Below are positions 51,014-59,324 of a stretch of 64,000 nt of DNA, piece after piece. The number at the start of each line of letters is the position of its first letter. Position 1 is the first letter of the stretch. Source of the stretch: Acidobacteriaceae bacterium (GTDB lineage Bacteria; Acidobacteriota; Terriglobia; Terriglobales; Acidobacteriaceae); the NCBI GenBank assembly GCA_025462735.1, contig JAOAPC010000024.1, positions 611,828-675,827 on the forward strand. The letters run 5' to 3'. The translations under genes were made by a program, and so were the position numbers. Under the pieces are notes generated by a model. It saw nothing but the letters and a program-made list of their open reading frames with translations, did no database searches and had not been told where the DNA came from.

Positions 51014-52269
51014 ACTCAGCCTCTTACGGCGAATTTAGTCTCGCGCTGCACGAGAAATTCACAGACAAGCGCGTGCCGATGGATGCAACCCTGGAAGTCA
51101 CGCGGCGTTGTCCCTTGGAGTGCCAGCACTGCTACAACAATCTGCCCATGGGCGATCTCGCGGCGCGCAAGCGGGAATTAACCAAAGAAGAATATTTTAA
51201 ATTGCTTGGGGATCTCGCGGAGATGGGCGTCATATGGCTCCTTTTCACCGGCGGCGAAATTTTCGCGCGCAAAGACTTTCTCGAGATCTACACCTTTGCC
51301 AAGCGTAAGGGATTTCTCATCACCCTGTTCACCAACGGAATCCTTATCAATGAAAGCATTGCTGATTACTTACGCGAATTCCCGCCTTTTGCCATAGAAA
51401 TCACGCTATATGGTCGCACCAAGAGGACATATGAAGCGCTCACCCAGAGACCGGGAAGTTACGACCGCTGCATGCGCGGAATCCAGTTGCTCCTGGATCG
51501 CGGGCTGCCGCTCAAGTTAAAGACGGTTGGAACCAAGATAAACCGCCACGAAGTGGCTTCCATGAAGGAATTTGCCGAGCAGGAGCTGGGAGTTGAATTC
51601 AAGTTTGACTCGCTGATGAACCCACGCATCGACTGCTCGCAAGCCCCCTTAAATGTGCGGCTGTCTCCTGAGGACGTGGTTGCGCTGGACATGTATTGGT
51701 CCGAGGTGGCGGAGGGGCACCGAAAAGTTTTGGCGAGCGAAATTGGCAAGGCGCCGGCTCCTTTCAACACTGTGTACTCGTGTGGCGGCGGCCTGAAAAG
51801 TTTTGCTATTGACCCATACGGACACATGAGCATTTGCGTTATCTCCCATCAGGACACCTATGACATTCGCGAAGGCAGCGCGTGCGCGGGCTGGGAGCAT
51901 ATTCTGCTGAACGTTCGGCAGCGGAAGGCAACCCGGCCGACCAAATGTACTAACTGCCGGTTGCACTCGGTGTGCAGCATGTGTCCAGCCAATGGCGAAC
52001 TGGAGAATGGCGATCCCGAGTCTCCTGTCGAGTTCTTGTGTGAAGTTGCCCATCTGCGCGCCCTTGCGTTGGGTTTTAAAGTTCCAGAACATGGGGACTG
52101 CGAATTCTGCAATGATGCCGAGAGGCATGCCTCGCTCATGAGCTCCATGCACAGGATCGCTTCCCATGAGACCACTCCCGCAGCTTGGATCGCGTCCCAA
52201 TCCGTTCTTCCGATTCTGAACAATTCACAGGCGGCGGCAGGTTGTGGCGGATGTGGGTCATCGCATTGA
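51010..52269 (+). CDS. radical SAM/SPASM peptide-maturation enzyme
   Basis: A 419-residue enzyme. The SAM-binding cluster motif CPLECQHCYN (C34, C38, C41) is in the first strand, and LLFTGGEIFARKDF corresponds to the GGE motif. The C-terminal SPASM region has CGGGLKSFAIDPYGHMSICV, then CTNCRLHSVCSMCP and FLCEVAH, the cysteine spacing for auxiliary Fe-S clusters. After it come DCEFCND and a tail AAAGCGGCGSSH that is unusual in the family. Partners are PqqD and a Cys-rich precursor. The expected reaction is a Cys-linked or other radical crosslink in the peptide, but the exact bond is not known. Confidence 0.92.
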   Translation: MNSASYGEFSLALHEKFTDKRVPMDATLEVTRRCPLECQHCYNNLPMGDLAARKRELTKEEYFKLLGDLAEMGVIWLLFTGGEIFARKDFLEIYTFAKRKGFLITLFTNGILINESIADYLREFPPFAIEITLYGRTKRTYEALTQRPGSYDRCMRGIQLLLDRGLPLKLKTVGTKINRHEVASMKEFAEQELGVEFKFDSLMNPRIDCSQAPLNVRLSPEDVVALDMYWSEVAEGHRKVLASEIGKAPAPFNTVYSCGGGLKSFAIDPYGHMSICVISHQDTYDIREGSACAGWEHILLNVRQRKATRPTKCTNCRLHSVCSMCPANGELENGDPESPVEFLCEVAHLRALALGFKVPEHGDCEFCNDAERHASLMSSMHRIASHETTPAAWIASQSVLPILNNSQAAAGCGGCGSSH

Positions 52270-52312
52270 GGCCCTCGGCAGAAGTTTTCAACGACGGAGG
52301 CGGCGCGTTTTC

Positions 52313-52486
52313 ATGATGAATGACAAAGGGTATCGAGCGAAGAGAGCGTACCAGTCGCCGGAGATTACCGTCATCAACTTGCGACCGGAGGAAGCTGTGC
52401 TGGGCAATTGCAAGAGCCTGAATCACGGTGGCCCGGGCGGCAGCGCTTGTTGCACATCTGGTCACTGCATGTGCACAGGTTCCTAA
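52313..52486 (+). CDS. Cys-rich RiPP-type precursor peptide
   Basis: A 57-residue peptide encoded between the radical SAM gene and the HprK-like gene. GGAGG lies 12 nt upstream of ATG 52313 (a second ATG follows). The first ~31 residues (MMNDKGYRAKRAYQSPEITV, then INLRPEEAVLG) look like a leader; the last ~26 are rich in Gly, Ser and Cys. Cysteines fall at positions 33, 46, 47, 52 and 54, with a GGPGGSACCTSGHCMC core. The longer reading frame starting at 52244 overlaps the enzyme gene and is less likely. Placement beside PqqD and a SPASM enzyme supports a modified peptide. I cannot assign a named class. Confidence 0.8.
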   Translation: MMNDKGYRAKRAYQSPEITVINLRPEEAVLGNCKSLNHGGPGGSACCTSGHCMCTGS

Positions 52487-52492
52487 CCACAA

Positions 52493-53413
52493 ATGCCCGC
52501 CGCCCCAGTACCGGGTATTGCAACCGCGCGGCCCGTCCGGCTGCACCAAGCCTGTGTGCGAGTCGGCGGGGTTTCGCTTGCGCTAAGTGGCCCTTGTTCG
52601 GATGACGTTCGCCTGAGCTGTGAGTCGGAGGTGTTTCAGAACTTTGATGAAAATCCTGATATCGAAGTCCAGATTGAGTGGGTTGAGAAATTGCAGCGCT
52701 GGAGGGGCAACCCTGTCTTCGACTCGGGTGCGTTATGGACGCTATTCCGCTATGGCCGTGAGTTCGTTTTCGATTTCAACAGCCCGGCCTTTGGCCTGCT
52801 TCCTTATAAGCGCCTCCGAACCAGTACAGAGTTTCGCAGCGCGCAATTGATTCTCAGCCGCGAAGCTCTGCGTAACTATCGGCCCATCTTCCCACTCGAA
52901 TATCCTGCCGACGAGCTTCTGATCACAAATTATTTAGCTTCGGGCGTGGGAGTTGAAGTCCACGGGTGCGGATTGGTGGATCCCGATAGGGGTGGTTATC
53001 TATTCCTAGGGCACTCAGGCGCGGGCAAGAGTACAACTGCCCGTCTGTGGGAAACGTTTCGTGCGCCGAAAATCTTGAGCGACGACCGCATCATCCTGCG
53101 GCTTCACGAAGGCGAGCTGTGGATGTATGGAACCCCATGGCATGGCGAAGCAGCGTTTGCGGCAGCTGGGAAGGCTAAGCTAAACAGAATTCACATCCTG
53201 CGACACGGGACGGAAAACAGGTTCTCATCGCTCCCGCAGGCTCGGGCCGTTGGCGAAGTTTTCGCGCGCTGCTTTCCGCCATTTCATAGTCCAGCAGGAG
53301 TGGAGCGCACCGTCGAGTTCATAAAACGAGCTCTCGACGCGGTACCGTGTTACGAATTCCAGTTTGTTCCTGATGGCAGCTCCGCAGCAGCGGTGCTCGG
53401 CTTCTATGAGTAA
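52493..53413 (+). CDS. HPr kinase-related protein in the RiPP-type cluster
   Basis: A 306-residue protein. The C-terminal half is like HPr kinase/phosphorylase: Walker A GHSGAGKST at about 173-181, then ILSDDRIILR near 195 and GTPWHGEAAF near 213. The N-terminal ~150 residues are unrelated to classical HprK and are probably a separate substrate-binding domain. HprK-like kinases occur with PqqD proteins in some peptide-modification loci. A phosphorylation target (peptide or Ser in it) is a guess. It starts six bases after the precursor stop and overlaps the peptidase start. Confidence 0.83.
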   Translation: MPAAPVPGIATARPVRLHQACVRVGGVSLALSGPCSDDVRLSCESEVFQNFDENPDIEVQIEWVEKLQRWRGNPVFDSGALWTLFRYGREFVFDFNSPAFGLLPYKRLRTSTEFRSAQLILSREALRNYRPIFPLEYPADELLITNYLASGVGVEVHGCGLVDPDRGGYLFLGHSGAGKSTTARLWETFRAPKILSDDRIILRLHEGELWMYGTPWHGEAAFAAAGKAKLNRIHILRHGTENRFSSLPQARAVGEVFARCFPPFHSPAGVERTVEFIKRALDAVPCYEFQFVPDGSSAAAVLGFYE

Positions 53414-53870
53414 AGAGCGACTAGAAAATTCGACATTCCAGTTGCTTGCTGGCGACTTGATCGCGGGCGGCTATGGGCTTCGCTTTCAAGCCAAAGGTCG
53501 AAGCATGGTGCCCACAATTCAGGATGGAGAAATCGTCCACATCAAACCAATCGCCAGTGACATGCTCAGAATCGGCGACATTGTTTTGCTAAGACGCGGC
53601 GAGGATTTCAAGGCACACAGGATTATTCGAAAACGTGGGCCGCTCTTCATTACCCGGGGAGACGCGGGGGTTGGAAACGATGGCGAGATTCGATGCGACC
53701 AGATATTGGGAAAGGTGATTGCAAAGGAAGTTATTGGCTCAAGCCGCCTAGTTCGACTAGATCGCTTTGCGGCTCGCTTGAGTTTTTTCACTTCTGAAGC
53801 GCGGCGGCGGGCATCTTTTTTGGTGCGCTCGCGGCGGAAACATAGAAATCGGCCCGCCGAGCGATACTGA
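53406..53870 (+). CDS. S24/S26-type signal peptidase-like protease
   Basis: A 154-residue protease-like protein. The Ser of GRSMVPTIQDGEIV (S33) is the catalytic-site signature of signal peptidase I, and KAHRII at about 69-74 supplies a His (H71), the pairing seen in ER/SipW-type enzymes rather than the Lys of bacterial type I. FITRGDA follows, as in that family. There is no membrane helix at the N-terminus, so it is probably soluble or peripheral. ATG 53406 overlaps the HprK-like stop by eight bases. In this cluster it is the likely leader peptidase. Confidence 0.85.
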   Translation: MSKERLENSTFQLLAGDLIAGGYGLRFQAKGRSMVPTIQDGEIVHIKPIASDMLRIGDIVLLRRGEDFKAHRIIRKRGPLFITRGDAGVGNDGEIRCDQILGKVIAKEVIGSSRLVRLDRFAARLSFFTSEARRRASFLVRSRRKHRNRPAERY

Positions 53871-54082
53871 ATCCCATCGATCGATGCGATTATCTGAATC
53901 CCCGCCCTGAGGAACATCAGCGGGCAAGAACGCGTAATAATGCAAAACGCGCGCGTGCGCTTCTAATCCAGTGTGGCTCAAGGAGGAATGCCCCGGGCGC
54001 CGTTGTATTCCACTGGACGATGTAGAATATCGTTTTTTTGCCAAAAGCCGAAACACAGTTAAGACAGCAAGTCGGAGGACCG

Positions 54083-56506
54083 GTGAAAGTCTCAGCACGT
54101 CTCATCTCAGTCGGTCTGTTAGTTTCATGCCTTGCAGTATTCACACCATTTCTTTTTGCCGGCGACGCCATTCCGAAAGCTGCATGGAAACGCGGCATCG
54201 GACAGCCGCTTGAAAATGCCGGCGGCCGCAAGCCGGCGCTCAATCCGTCGCAAATGATCGACGATGGGTACTGGCAGGGCGCTCCTGTGGGAGGATTCGG
54301 CTCCGGGACATTTTCGCGCACTTATCGCGGAGACTTTGCGCGCTGGCATATCAAAGCCGGAGTACACAAGTATCAGACAGTATGGGCGAATCAATTTGCC
54401 ATGTATCAGAAACCCGAGGGAGGCGAAGGAATCGCCCAAGTGCTTACGGCGGCACATCCCGGCGGTGGAGAGCTTAACTCGTGGAAGTGGGATTATCCCG
54501 TCGGCGCGGGAGACTACTACGCGCTTTATCCCAAGTCTTGGTATGACTATCGCTGGGAAAAATTCCCTGCGCACGTAGTGCTTGAGCAGTTCTCTCCGGT
54601 GCTACCCAACAACTACCGCGAGAGTAGTTATCCCGTTGCGGTGTACCGCTGGCACGCTGAAAATCCAACCGACAAGCCGGTCACGGTTTCAGTGCTGCTC
54701 TCCTGGTCAAACATGCAGGGCTGGTTCCGCGATTTCCGGCACGACATGAAAGGCGCGCTCAACGTGGGTAACCATAACCGCTTTGTGGATGAGAGCGCCG
54801 TGGGCGGGCACGTGAAGGGAATCGTATTCGACCGGGTGCATCCGAAAGGTGTGGAAGACGAGTGGGATGGCCAATGGGCGATCGCCTCGGTTCAGTCACC
54901 GGGCGTTGACGTCACCTATCAAACGACGTTTCGCCCTGATGGCGGGCAAGAGGTCTGGGGACCATTTTCTAAAGATGGCCGCTTGGCTAATGACAACCAA
55001 ACTTGGATCAGTAGCGGCGAACCGCTTGCCGCGGCGATTGCCGTACGCTTTACTCTGCAGCCCGGAGAAAAGCGAGTCGTGCCGATGACGATCGCCTGGG
55101 ACATGCCGGTCGTGCAATTCGGCGGTGGGCGCAAATGGTATCGGCACTACACCAATTTTTATGGAACCACTGGAACCAACGCCTGGAAGATCGCAAAAGA
55201 TGGGTTGCAGAGCGCCATGCGGTGGAGCAATGAAATCGATGCCTGGCAAGCGCCCTACGTTAATGATGAAAGCAAGCCCGAATGGTATCGCGGCGAGCTT
55301 TTCAACGAGCTTTACATCCTGACTGACGGAGGTTCGTTCTGGGGGAAGCCGGTTGGCGCCAGCGCCCAAAGTCCCGAGAGCTTCGCGTTCATGGAGTGCT
55401 TCGATTACGCCTACTACGGCACGCTCGATGTCCGGTTTTACGGCTCAATGCCGCTGATCAAATTTTGGCCTGATCTAGACAAGCTGGAGTTGAAGCTTTT
55501 CGCGGACACAGTTCCACAAGATCTGACTGATAAATATATTTGGATTTGGAAGTCGCAGCGAACGCAATCGCTGCAACTGCGGCTGCGCAAGGCGAAAGGC
55601 GCGGTGCCTCACGATCTAGGTGTGCCGGAGGAAGATCCTTTCAAGCTGCCCAACGCATTTAGCTGGCAGAACACCAATGACTGGAAAGATCTGAATAGCA
55701 AATTTGTGCTGATGATCTATCGCGATTACGTTTTCACGGGCAAAAAAGACGTCGCATTCTTGCGGTACACCTGGCCAGCAGTGCAGGAGGCGCTGGCGCA
55801 TCTGCGTCAGTACGACCGCACTGGCGACGGGCTGCCCCAGGGCGACAATTACCCCGATCAGACCTATGACGAATGGATCGTGCACGGCGACAGCGCCTAC
55901 TGCGGCGGGTTGTGGCTCGCGTCGCTGCGGGCAGCGGAGGAAATTGGGAAAGTGCTGGGCGATAACACGGCAGCCACGAAATATCACGATTGGTTCACGA
56001 AGGGTCAGAACACTTACATCGACAAACTTTGGAACGGTGAATATTTCCGCTATGACACGCAAAGCGAATATCGCGACGATATTCAGGCGGACCAGCTTGC
56101 AGGACAGTGGTACGCGAACATGACCGGACTCGGCGACCTGGTTCCGCATGACATGCAGGTCAAAGCGGTCAGGAAAATCTACGATTTCAATGTGATGAAA
56201 TTTGAGGATGGGAATTTGGGCGCGGTCAATGGCATGGCTCCCGACGGATCACTCGTCACAACCAACGAGCAAGTGCAAGAAGTCTGGACTGGGACAACTT
56301 TCGGCGCGGCCGCTCTTATGCTCAGTGAAGGACTGAAAGATGAAGCATATAAAACTGCCTGGGGTGTGTATCACACGACCTATGAGACCCAAGGATATTG
56401 GTTCCGCACGCCCGAGGCCTGGGACCGGACCGGGCACTATCGCGCTTCGATGTACATGCGGCCGGCCGCTATATGGGCCATGGAGATGACGCACCCGCCA
56501 AAGTGA
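54083..56506 (+). CDS. GH116-family glycoside hydrolase (beta-glucosidase/glucosylceramidase type)
   Basis: An 807-residue exported enzyme. The GTG at 54083 follows GGAGG by four bases and starts VKVSARLISVGLLVSCLAVFTPFLFA, a signal peptide. The N-terminal beta domain has PVGGFGSGTFSRTYRGDFARWHIKAG; the catalytic (alpha/alpha) barrel has NELYILTDGGSFWG and, later, GDGLPQGDNYPDQTYDEWIVHG, which holds the acid/base region, and WTGTTFGAAALM. The family hydrolyses beta-glucosides or glucosylceramides; the exact substrate is not known. It begins the carbohydrate-degrading region. Confidence 0.9.
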   Translation: MKVSARLISVGLLVSCLAVFTPFLFAGDAIPKAAWKRGIGQPLENAGGRKPALNPSQMIDDGYWQGAPVGGFGSGTFSRTYRGDFARWHIKAGVHKYQTVWANQFAMYQKPEGGEGIAQVLTAAHPGGGELNSWKWDYPVGAGDYYALYPKSWYDYRWEKFPAHVVLEQFSPVLPNNYRESSYPVAVYRWHAENPTDKPVTVSVLLSWSNMQGWFRDFRHDMKGALNVGNHNRFVDESAVGGHVKGIVFDRVHPKGVEDEWDGQWAIASVQSPGVDVTYQTTFRPDGGQEVWGPFSKDGRLANDNQTWISSGEPLAAAIAVRFTLQPGEKRVVPMTIAWDMPVVQFGGGRKWYRHYTNFYGTTGTNAWKIAKDGLQSAMRWSNEIDAWQAPYVNDESKPEWYRGELFNELYILTDGGSFWGKPVGASAQSPESFAFMECFDYAYYGTLDVRFYGSMPLIKFWPDLDKLELKLFADTVPQDLTDKYIWIWKSQRTQSLQLRLRKAKGAVPHDLGVPEEDPFKLPNAFSWQNTNDWKDLNSKFVLMIYRDYVFTGKKDVAFLRYTWPAVQEALAHLRQYDRTGDGLPQGDNYPDQTYDEWIVHGDSAYCGGLWLASLRAAEEIGKVLGDNTAATKYHDWFTKGQNTYIDKLWNGEYFRYDTQSEYRDDIQADQLAGQWYANMTGLGDLVPHDMQVKAVRKIYDFNVMKFEDGNLGAVNGMAPDGSLVTTNEQVQEVWTGTTFGAAALMLSEGLKDEAYKTAWGVYHTTYETQGYWFRTPEAWDRTGHYRASMYMRPAAIWAMEMTHPPK

Positions 56507-56520
56507 CGGTGTCGTTCCGA

Positions 56521-56625
56521 GCCGCTTTAGCGGCCAGGAATCTGCTTCTTAGCCTGAGCGGTTTTGGGAAGGGCACGGCTTCGGCCGTGCCGACATGTCC
56601 ACGCCTGAAGTGGGCTTTAGCCACT
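56521..56625. repeat. cluster of short palindromes between convergent hydrolase genes
   Basis: Three hairpins lie between the stops of two convergent genes: GCCGCTTTAGCGGC (56521-56534), GGCACGGC-TTCG-GCCGTGCC (56572-56591) and AGTGG-gctttag-CCACT (56609-56625). Only the second has an obvious loop of the tetraloop type. They may stop transcription on both strands or be REP-like units. No U-tract is present. Confidence 0.65.
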
Positions 56626-56640
56626 GAGGAAGGTGCGTCT

Positions 56641-59235
56641 CTAATGCGCTGCTACAAAATGGACCATAATTTTCTGACGGGAATAAGCATCGGACGAACT
56701 CGCGGGAATATTTACCACGAGCTTCCCACTCCTGATTTCTGCGCCATCGACCGATGCGATTTGTCCCGGGTTCCAGACTGCTAACTCGTAGCGTGCGCCG
56801 GTTGCTCCAGCAACTTCCAGCGATTCCGCATCACCTGATGCCGACCACGAATCTGAGATCACGCGGAGGCCAAGGCTCGAACTGCCCAATGGCGGCAGCG
56901 AACTGGCGTAGCTAATGCCAAAATCATTTCTCACCCGAACGCGAAGACTGCTCTTGCCCTTCGGAATAGTCAATCGCACTACGACGTGCTGGTCGACAGC
57001 ACTCTTGGAAATCTGAAACGGCACGCTACGCCCGTTAAGTTCGGCGCCAATGATCCGTGCGCGCGGGCTCAGTGCCGGCGAAAATTCAAGGGACGAAGCC
57101 CCGGTGCTCTGGATTAACAGGGTGATCCCATCCAGCGTTTTGCCAAAACTGAAATCGAGAGTCGCGTCCGCGGCGCGGACGTTGTGGATCGCAAACGACG
57201 TCCAGTCCGCCGGAACGTGGGGAGCGAAAATAACTTTGCGTTGAGCCGCGTCGGTTTCCAACCCAAAGAGTCCGCGCAACAATGGGCTGATGACCATTGC
57301 CGCCGACCAAATCTGGTGTGGAGAGCTGGTTGAGAGCGGCTGATAATAGTCGCCGGAGAGGACCTCAGTGACGTGGCCGAGCGATCCATCCAGCGCGAGC
57401 AAAGCGTTGGCACGAAGATTTGAATATGCCGGAAACGCCCGATGGTAGCGGTATTCCCCGACCGATGCCCACCCGGTAAACAGCGGCCACACCGAGCCGT
57501 AGTGATATCCGCCGGCGTCGTAGCGCGATGCGCGATCGGAAATGATTCTCATCCCCCAATCAGCTTGCTGATCGGGCCCAGCCAGGTGCGTGAGCATGGA
57601 ATCAGCTTTGTCCTGATCCAGCAGCCCGAACCACATCGGGACCGTTGCCAGCACGCTGGGTTCAATGACCTTCTGATTTTTAGTGTCGAGAGCGAAGGCA
57701 TAAGTCCCAGATTCCTGTGACCAAAATGACTGGTTCACCAATTGCTTCTGGTGCGTGAAATCCTCCGCGAGCTGTTTGCTTACGTCGTCTTTGCCGGCAA
57801 AATGCGCGAGGCTGGAAAGCGAGGACAAAGCTTGCGCTCCGAGCCCACTCTGATAGAGCTCGGTCTTAACCGGAAGCAGCGGCCCGCCTTCCACCCAGCC
57901 GTGACCGAAGCCGAAATTTTGAGGCAATCCTTGCGCGTCGTAGGTGGAGCGCAGGAATTGATACGCCTTCCACAAGCTGTCCCATTTTTCGCGGGCGAAT
58001 GCTGCATCTCCGCTCTCGGTCACGTAATCGTTTGCGGCGATGATGTAAAGCGGAGTGGCGTCCGCCGAAGCATATGCGTACGGGTAATCCGTGAACCAAT
58101 TTACGAAATTCGCACCCTGCGAAATCTCATGCGGAATTTTTCCGTCTGCACGCTGATATTTTGAGATGAACTCCAGCGCGGTTCGCGTCGTGGCGAAGTC
58201 GCCTTCCGCGTCGAGGGCGAGTACGGTCCAGAAAGAATCGCGTCCGAAAAACCAGGCGAAGCCAGGCCGCTGGCTGGTTCCCGAAGTGCGATAACCAGCA
58301 ACCAGTCCGGTTCCAAGATATAGATTTGTCACCAGCCCTTGAATTACGCTGATCCGTGCCCAGTCGTAGGCTTGCTGCAACTGCGTGTCCGGCAACTGGA
58401 GCGCCACCGTCCGCGCGAGATATTCGTCGTAATATTTGGCGGATTCTTTCTGCAACCCGGCGTAATCGTTAAGCAGACGCTTGTACGCGGTCTCGGCTTC
58501 AGCTCTGCCGTTTACGGACGCTGCGATGACAATGACCTTGGTTTCTTTCCCCTTGAGCGTAGGGCCGAGACGGATCGCGCTTTCCTGCGACCCCGAATAA
58601 TTTGTCTGGTACTCCAGCTCCGACAACTCGGCACTGGGCGAGCCGACAAACGCTGCATACTTTTTTTGCTCCTCACCGAAGTAAAAGGCGCGCAGGCCGG
58701 CATCCCAGTTCAGATATGTTCCGCCGAGCGCGGCCGGCCACTCCAGTTGAAAGTCCCGCTCGAACTCGGCTTCAATCTCCAGAGGATGCGCGGTTTCAAC
58801 TTCGAACGTGATAACCGCTCCTGGTTCGTGCACTGGAACGAACAAGGTTTCCTTCACCGAGAATGTATCGCCGGCATAGATGATCACGCTCGACTCCGGA
58901 CGAACACTGAGCGTGCGCACCAGCGATTCCGCGGGCAGACTGCGACCCTCGGTGAGAAAACGCAGATGGAAGTTTCGAAAAATTTTCAGCGGGTAAACCC
59001 ACGCTTCGATGTTCCCGCTCTCGTTCCCAAACAGGCCGGCGCGCGTTCCGGTCGTGCTGAAGAACTCCCACGGGCGGGCACTGCGCGAAAGTTCGAGCTT
59101 CTGGGATTGCGTACTTGCGGAAACGCAGAGTGTTAGGCAAATTAGCAAGATTCCTCCCACCCTTTGAAAATCGCAAAGGGTGGGGCGCCCAGCCTGCTCT
59201 CTTTTGCTTTGCCGATGAACCTGAATTCTCTGCAT
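56641..59235 (-). CDS. secreted glycogen-debranching-like glycoside hydrolase
   Basis: An 864-residue exported enzyme with an (alpha/alpha)6-barrel of the amylo-alpha-1,6-glucosidase/GH63/GH15-like clan. A beta N-terminal domain carries SARPWEFFSTTGTRAGLFGNESGNIEAWVYPL. The barrel has ARISVIQGLVTNLYLGTGLVAGYRTSG, RPGFAWFFGRDSFWTVLALDAEGDF and DYPYAYASADATPLYIIAANDYV. The first ~27 codons include a perfect palindrome (59156-59184); the signal segment GGILLICLTLCVSAS follows it. An internal GTG in the palindrome is an alternative start. It is convergent with the GH116 gene, with a palindrome cluster between. Confidence 0.88.
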   Translation of the reverse strand: MQRIQVHRQSKREQAGRPTLCDFQRVGGILLICLTLCVSASTQSQKLELSRSARPWEFFSTTGTRAGLFGNESGNIEAWVYPLKIFRNFHLRFLTEGRSLPAESLVRTLSVRPESSVIIYAGDTFSVKETLFVPVHEPGAVITFEVETAHPLEIEAEFERDFQLEWPAALGGTYLNWDAGLRAFYFGEEQKKYAAFVGSPSAELSELEYQTNYSGSQESAIRLGPTLKGKETKVIVIAASVNGRAEAETAYKRLLNDYAGLQKESAKYYDEYLARTVALQLPDTQLQQAYDWARISVIQGLVTNLYLGTGLVAGYRTSGTSQRPGFAWFFGRDSFWTVLALDAEGDFATTRTALEFISKYQRADGKIPHEISQGANFVNWFTDYPYAYASADATPLYIIAANDYVTESGDAAFAREKWDSLWKAYQFLRSTYDAQGLPQNFGFGHGWVEGGPLLPVKTELYQSGLGAQALSSLSSLAHFAGKDDVSKQLAEDFTHQKQLVNQSFWSQESGTYAFALDTKNQKVIEPSVLATVPMWFGLLDQDKADSMLTHLAGPDQQADWGMRIISDRASRYDAGGYHYGSVWPLFTGWASVGEYRYHRAFPAYSNLRANALLALDGSLGHVTEVLSGDYYQPLSTSSPHQIWSAAMVISPLLRGLFGLETDAAQRKVIFAPHVPADWTSFAIHNVRAADATLDFSFGKTLDGITLLIQSTGASSLEFSPALSPRARIIGAELNGRSVPFQISKSAVDQHVVVRLTIPKGKSSLRVRVRNDFGISYASSLPPLGSSSLGLRVISDSWSASGDAESLEVAGATGARYELAVWNPGQIASVDGAEIRSGKLVVNIPASSSDAYSRQKIMVHFVAAH
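59156..59184. repeat. 11-bp perfect palindrome inside the 5' end of the hydrolase gene
   Basis: Stem CCCACCCTTTG (59156-59166), 7-nt loop, CAAAGGGTGGG (59174-59184). It encodes about PTLCDFQRVG of the N-terminal region, just before the signal helix. It looks like repeat DNA that entered the reading frame upstream of the signal peptide. The start at 59235 depends on the repeat being translated. Confidence 0.75.
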
Positions 59236-59324
59236 ATGTCAGGACCGCGTCGCAAACTTGCGAATCGGGAAGCCGTTCACTATAAAAGTAGCGGCGCATT
59301 GTAGCAAGCGCCAAACCCGGGAAG

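Noticed and set aside
58339..59136. 265-residue plus-strand reading frame
   Set aside because: It is antisense to the debranching-like hydrolase, which has a full set of family motifs.
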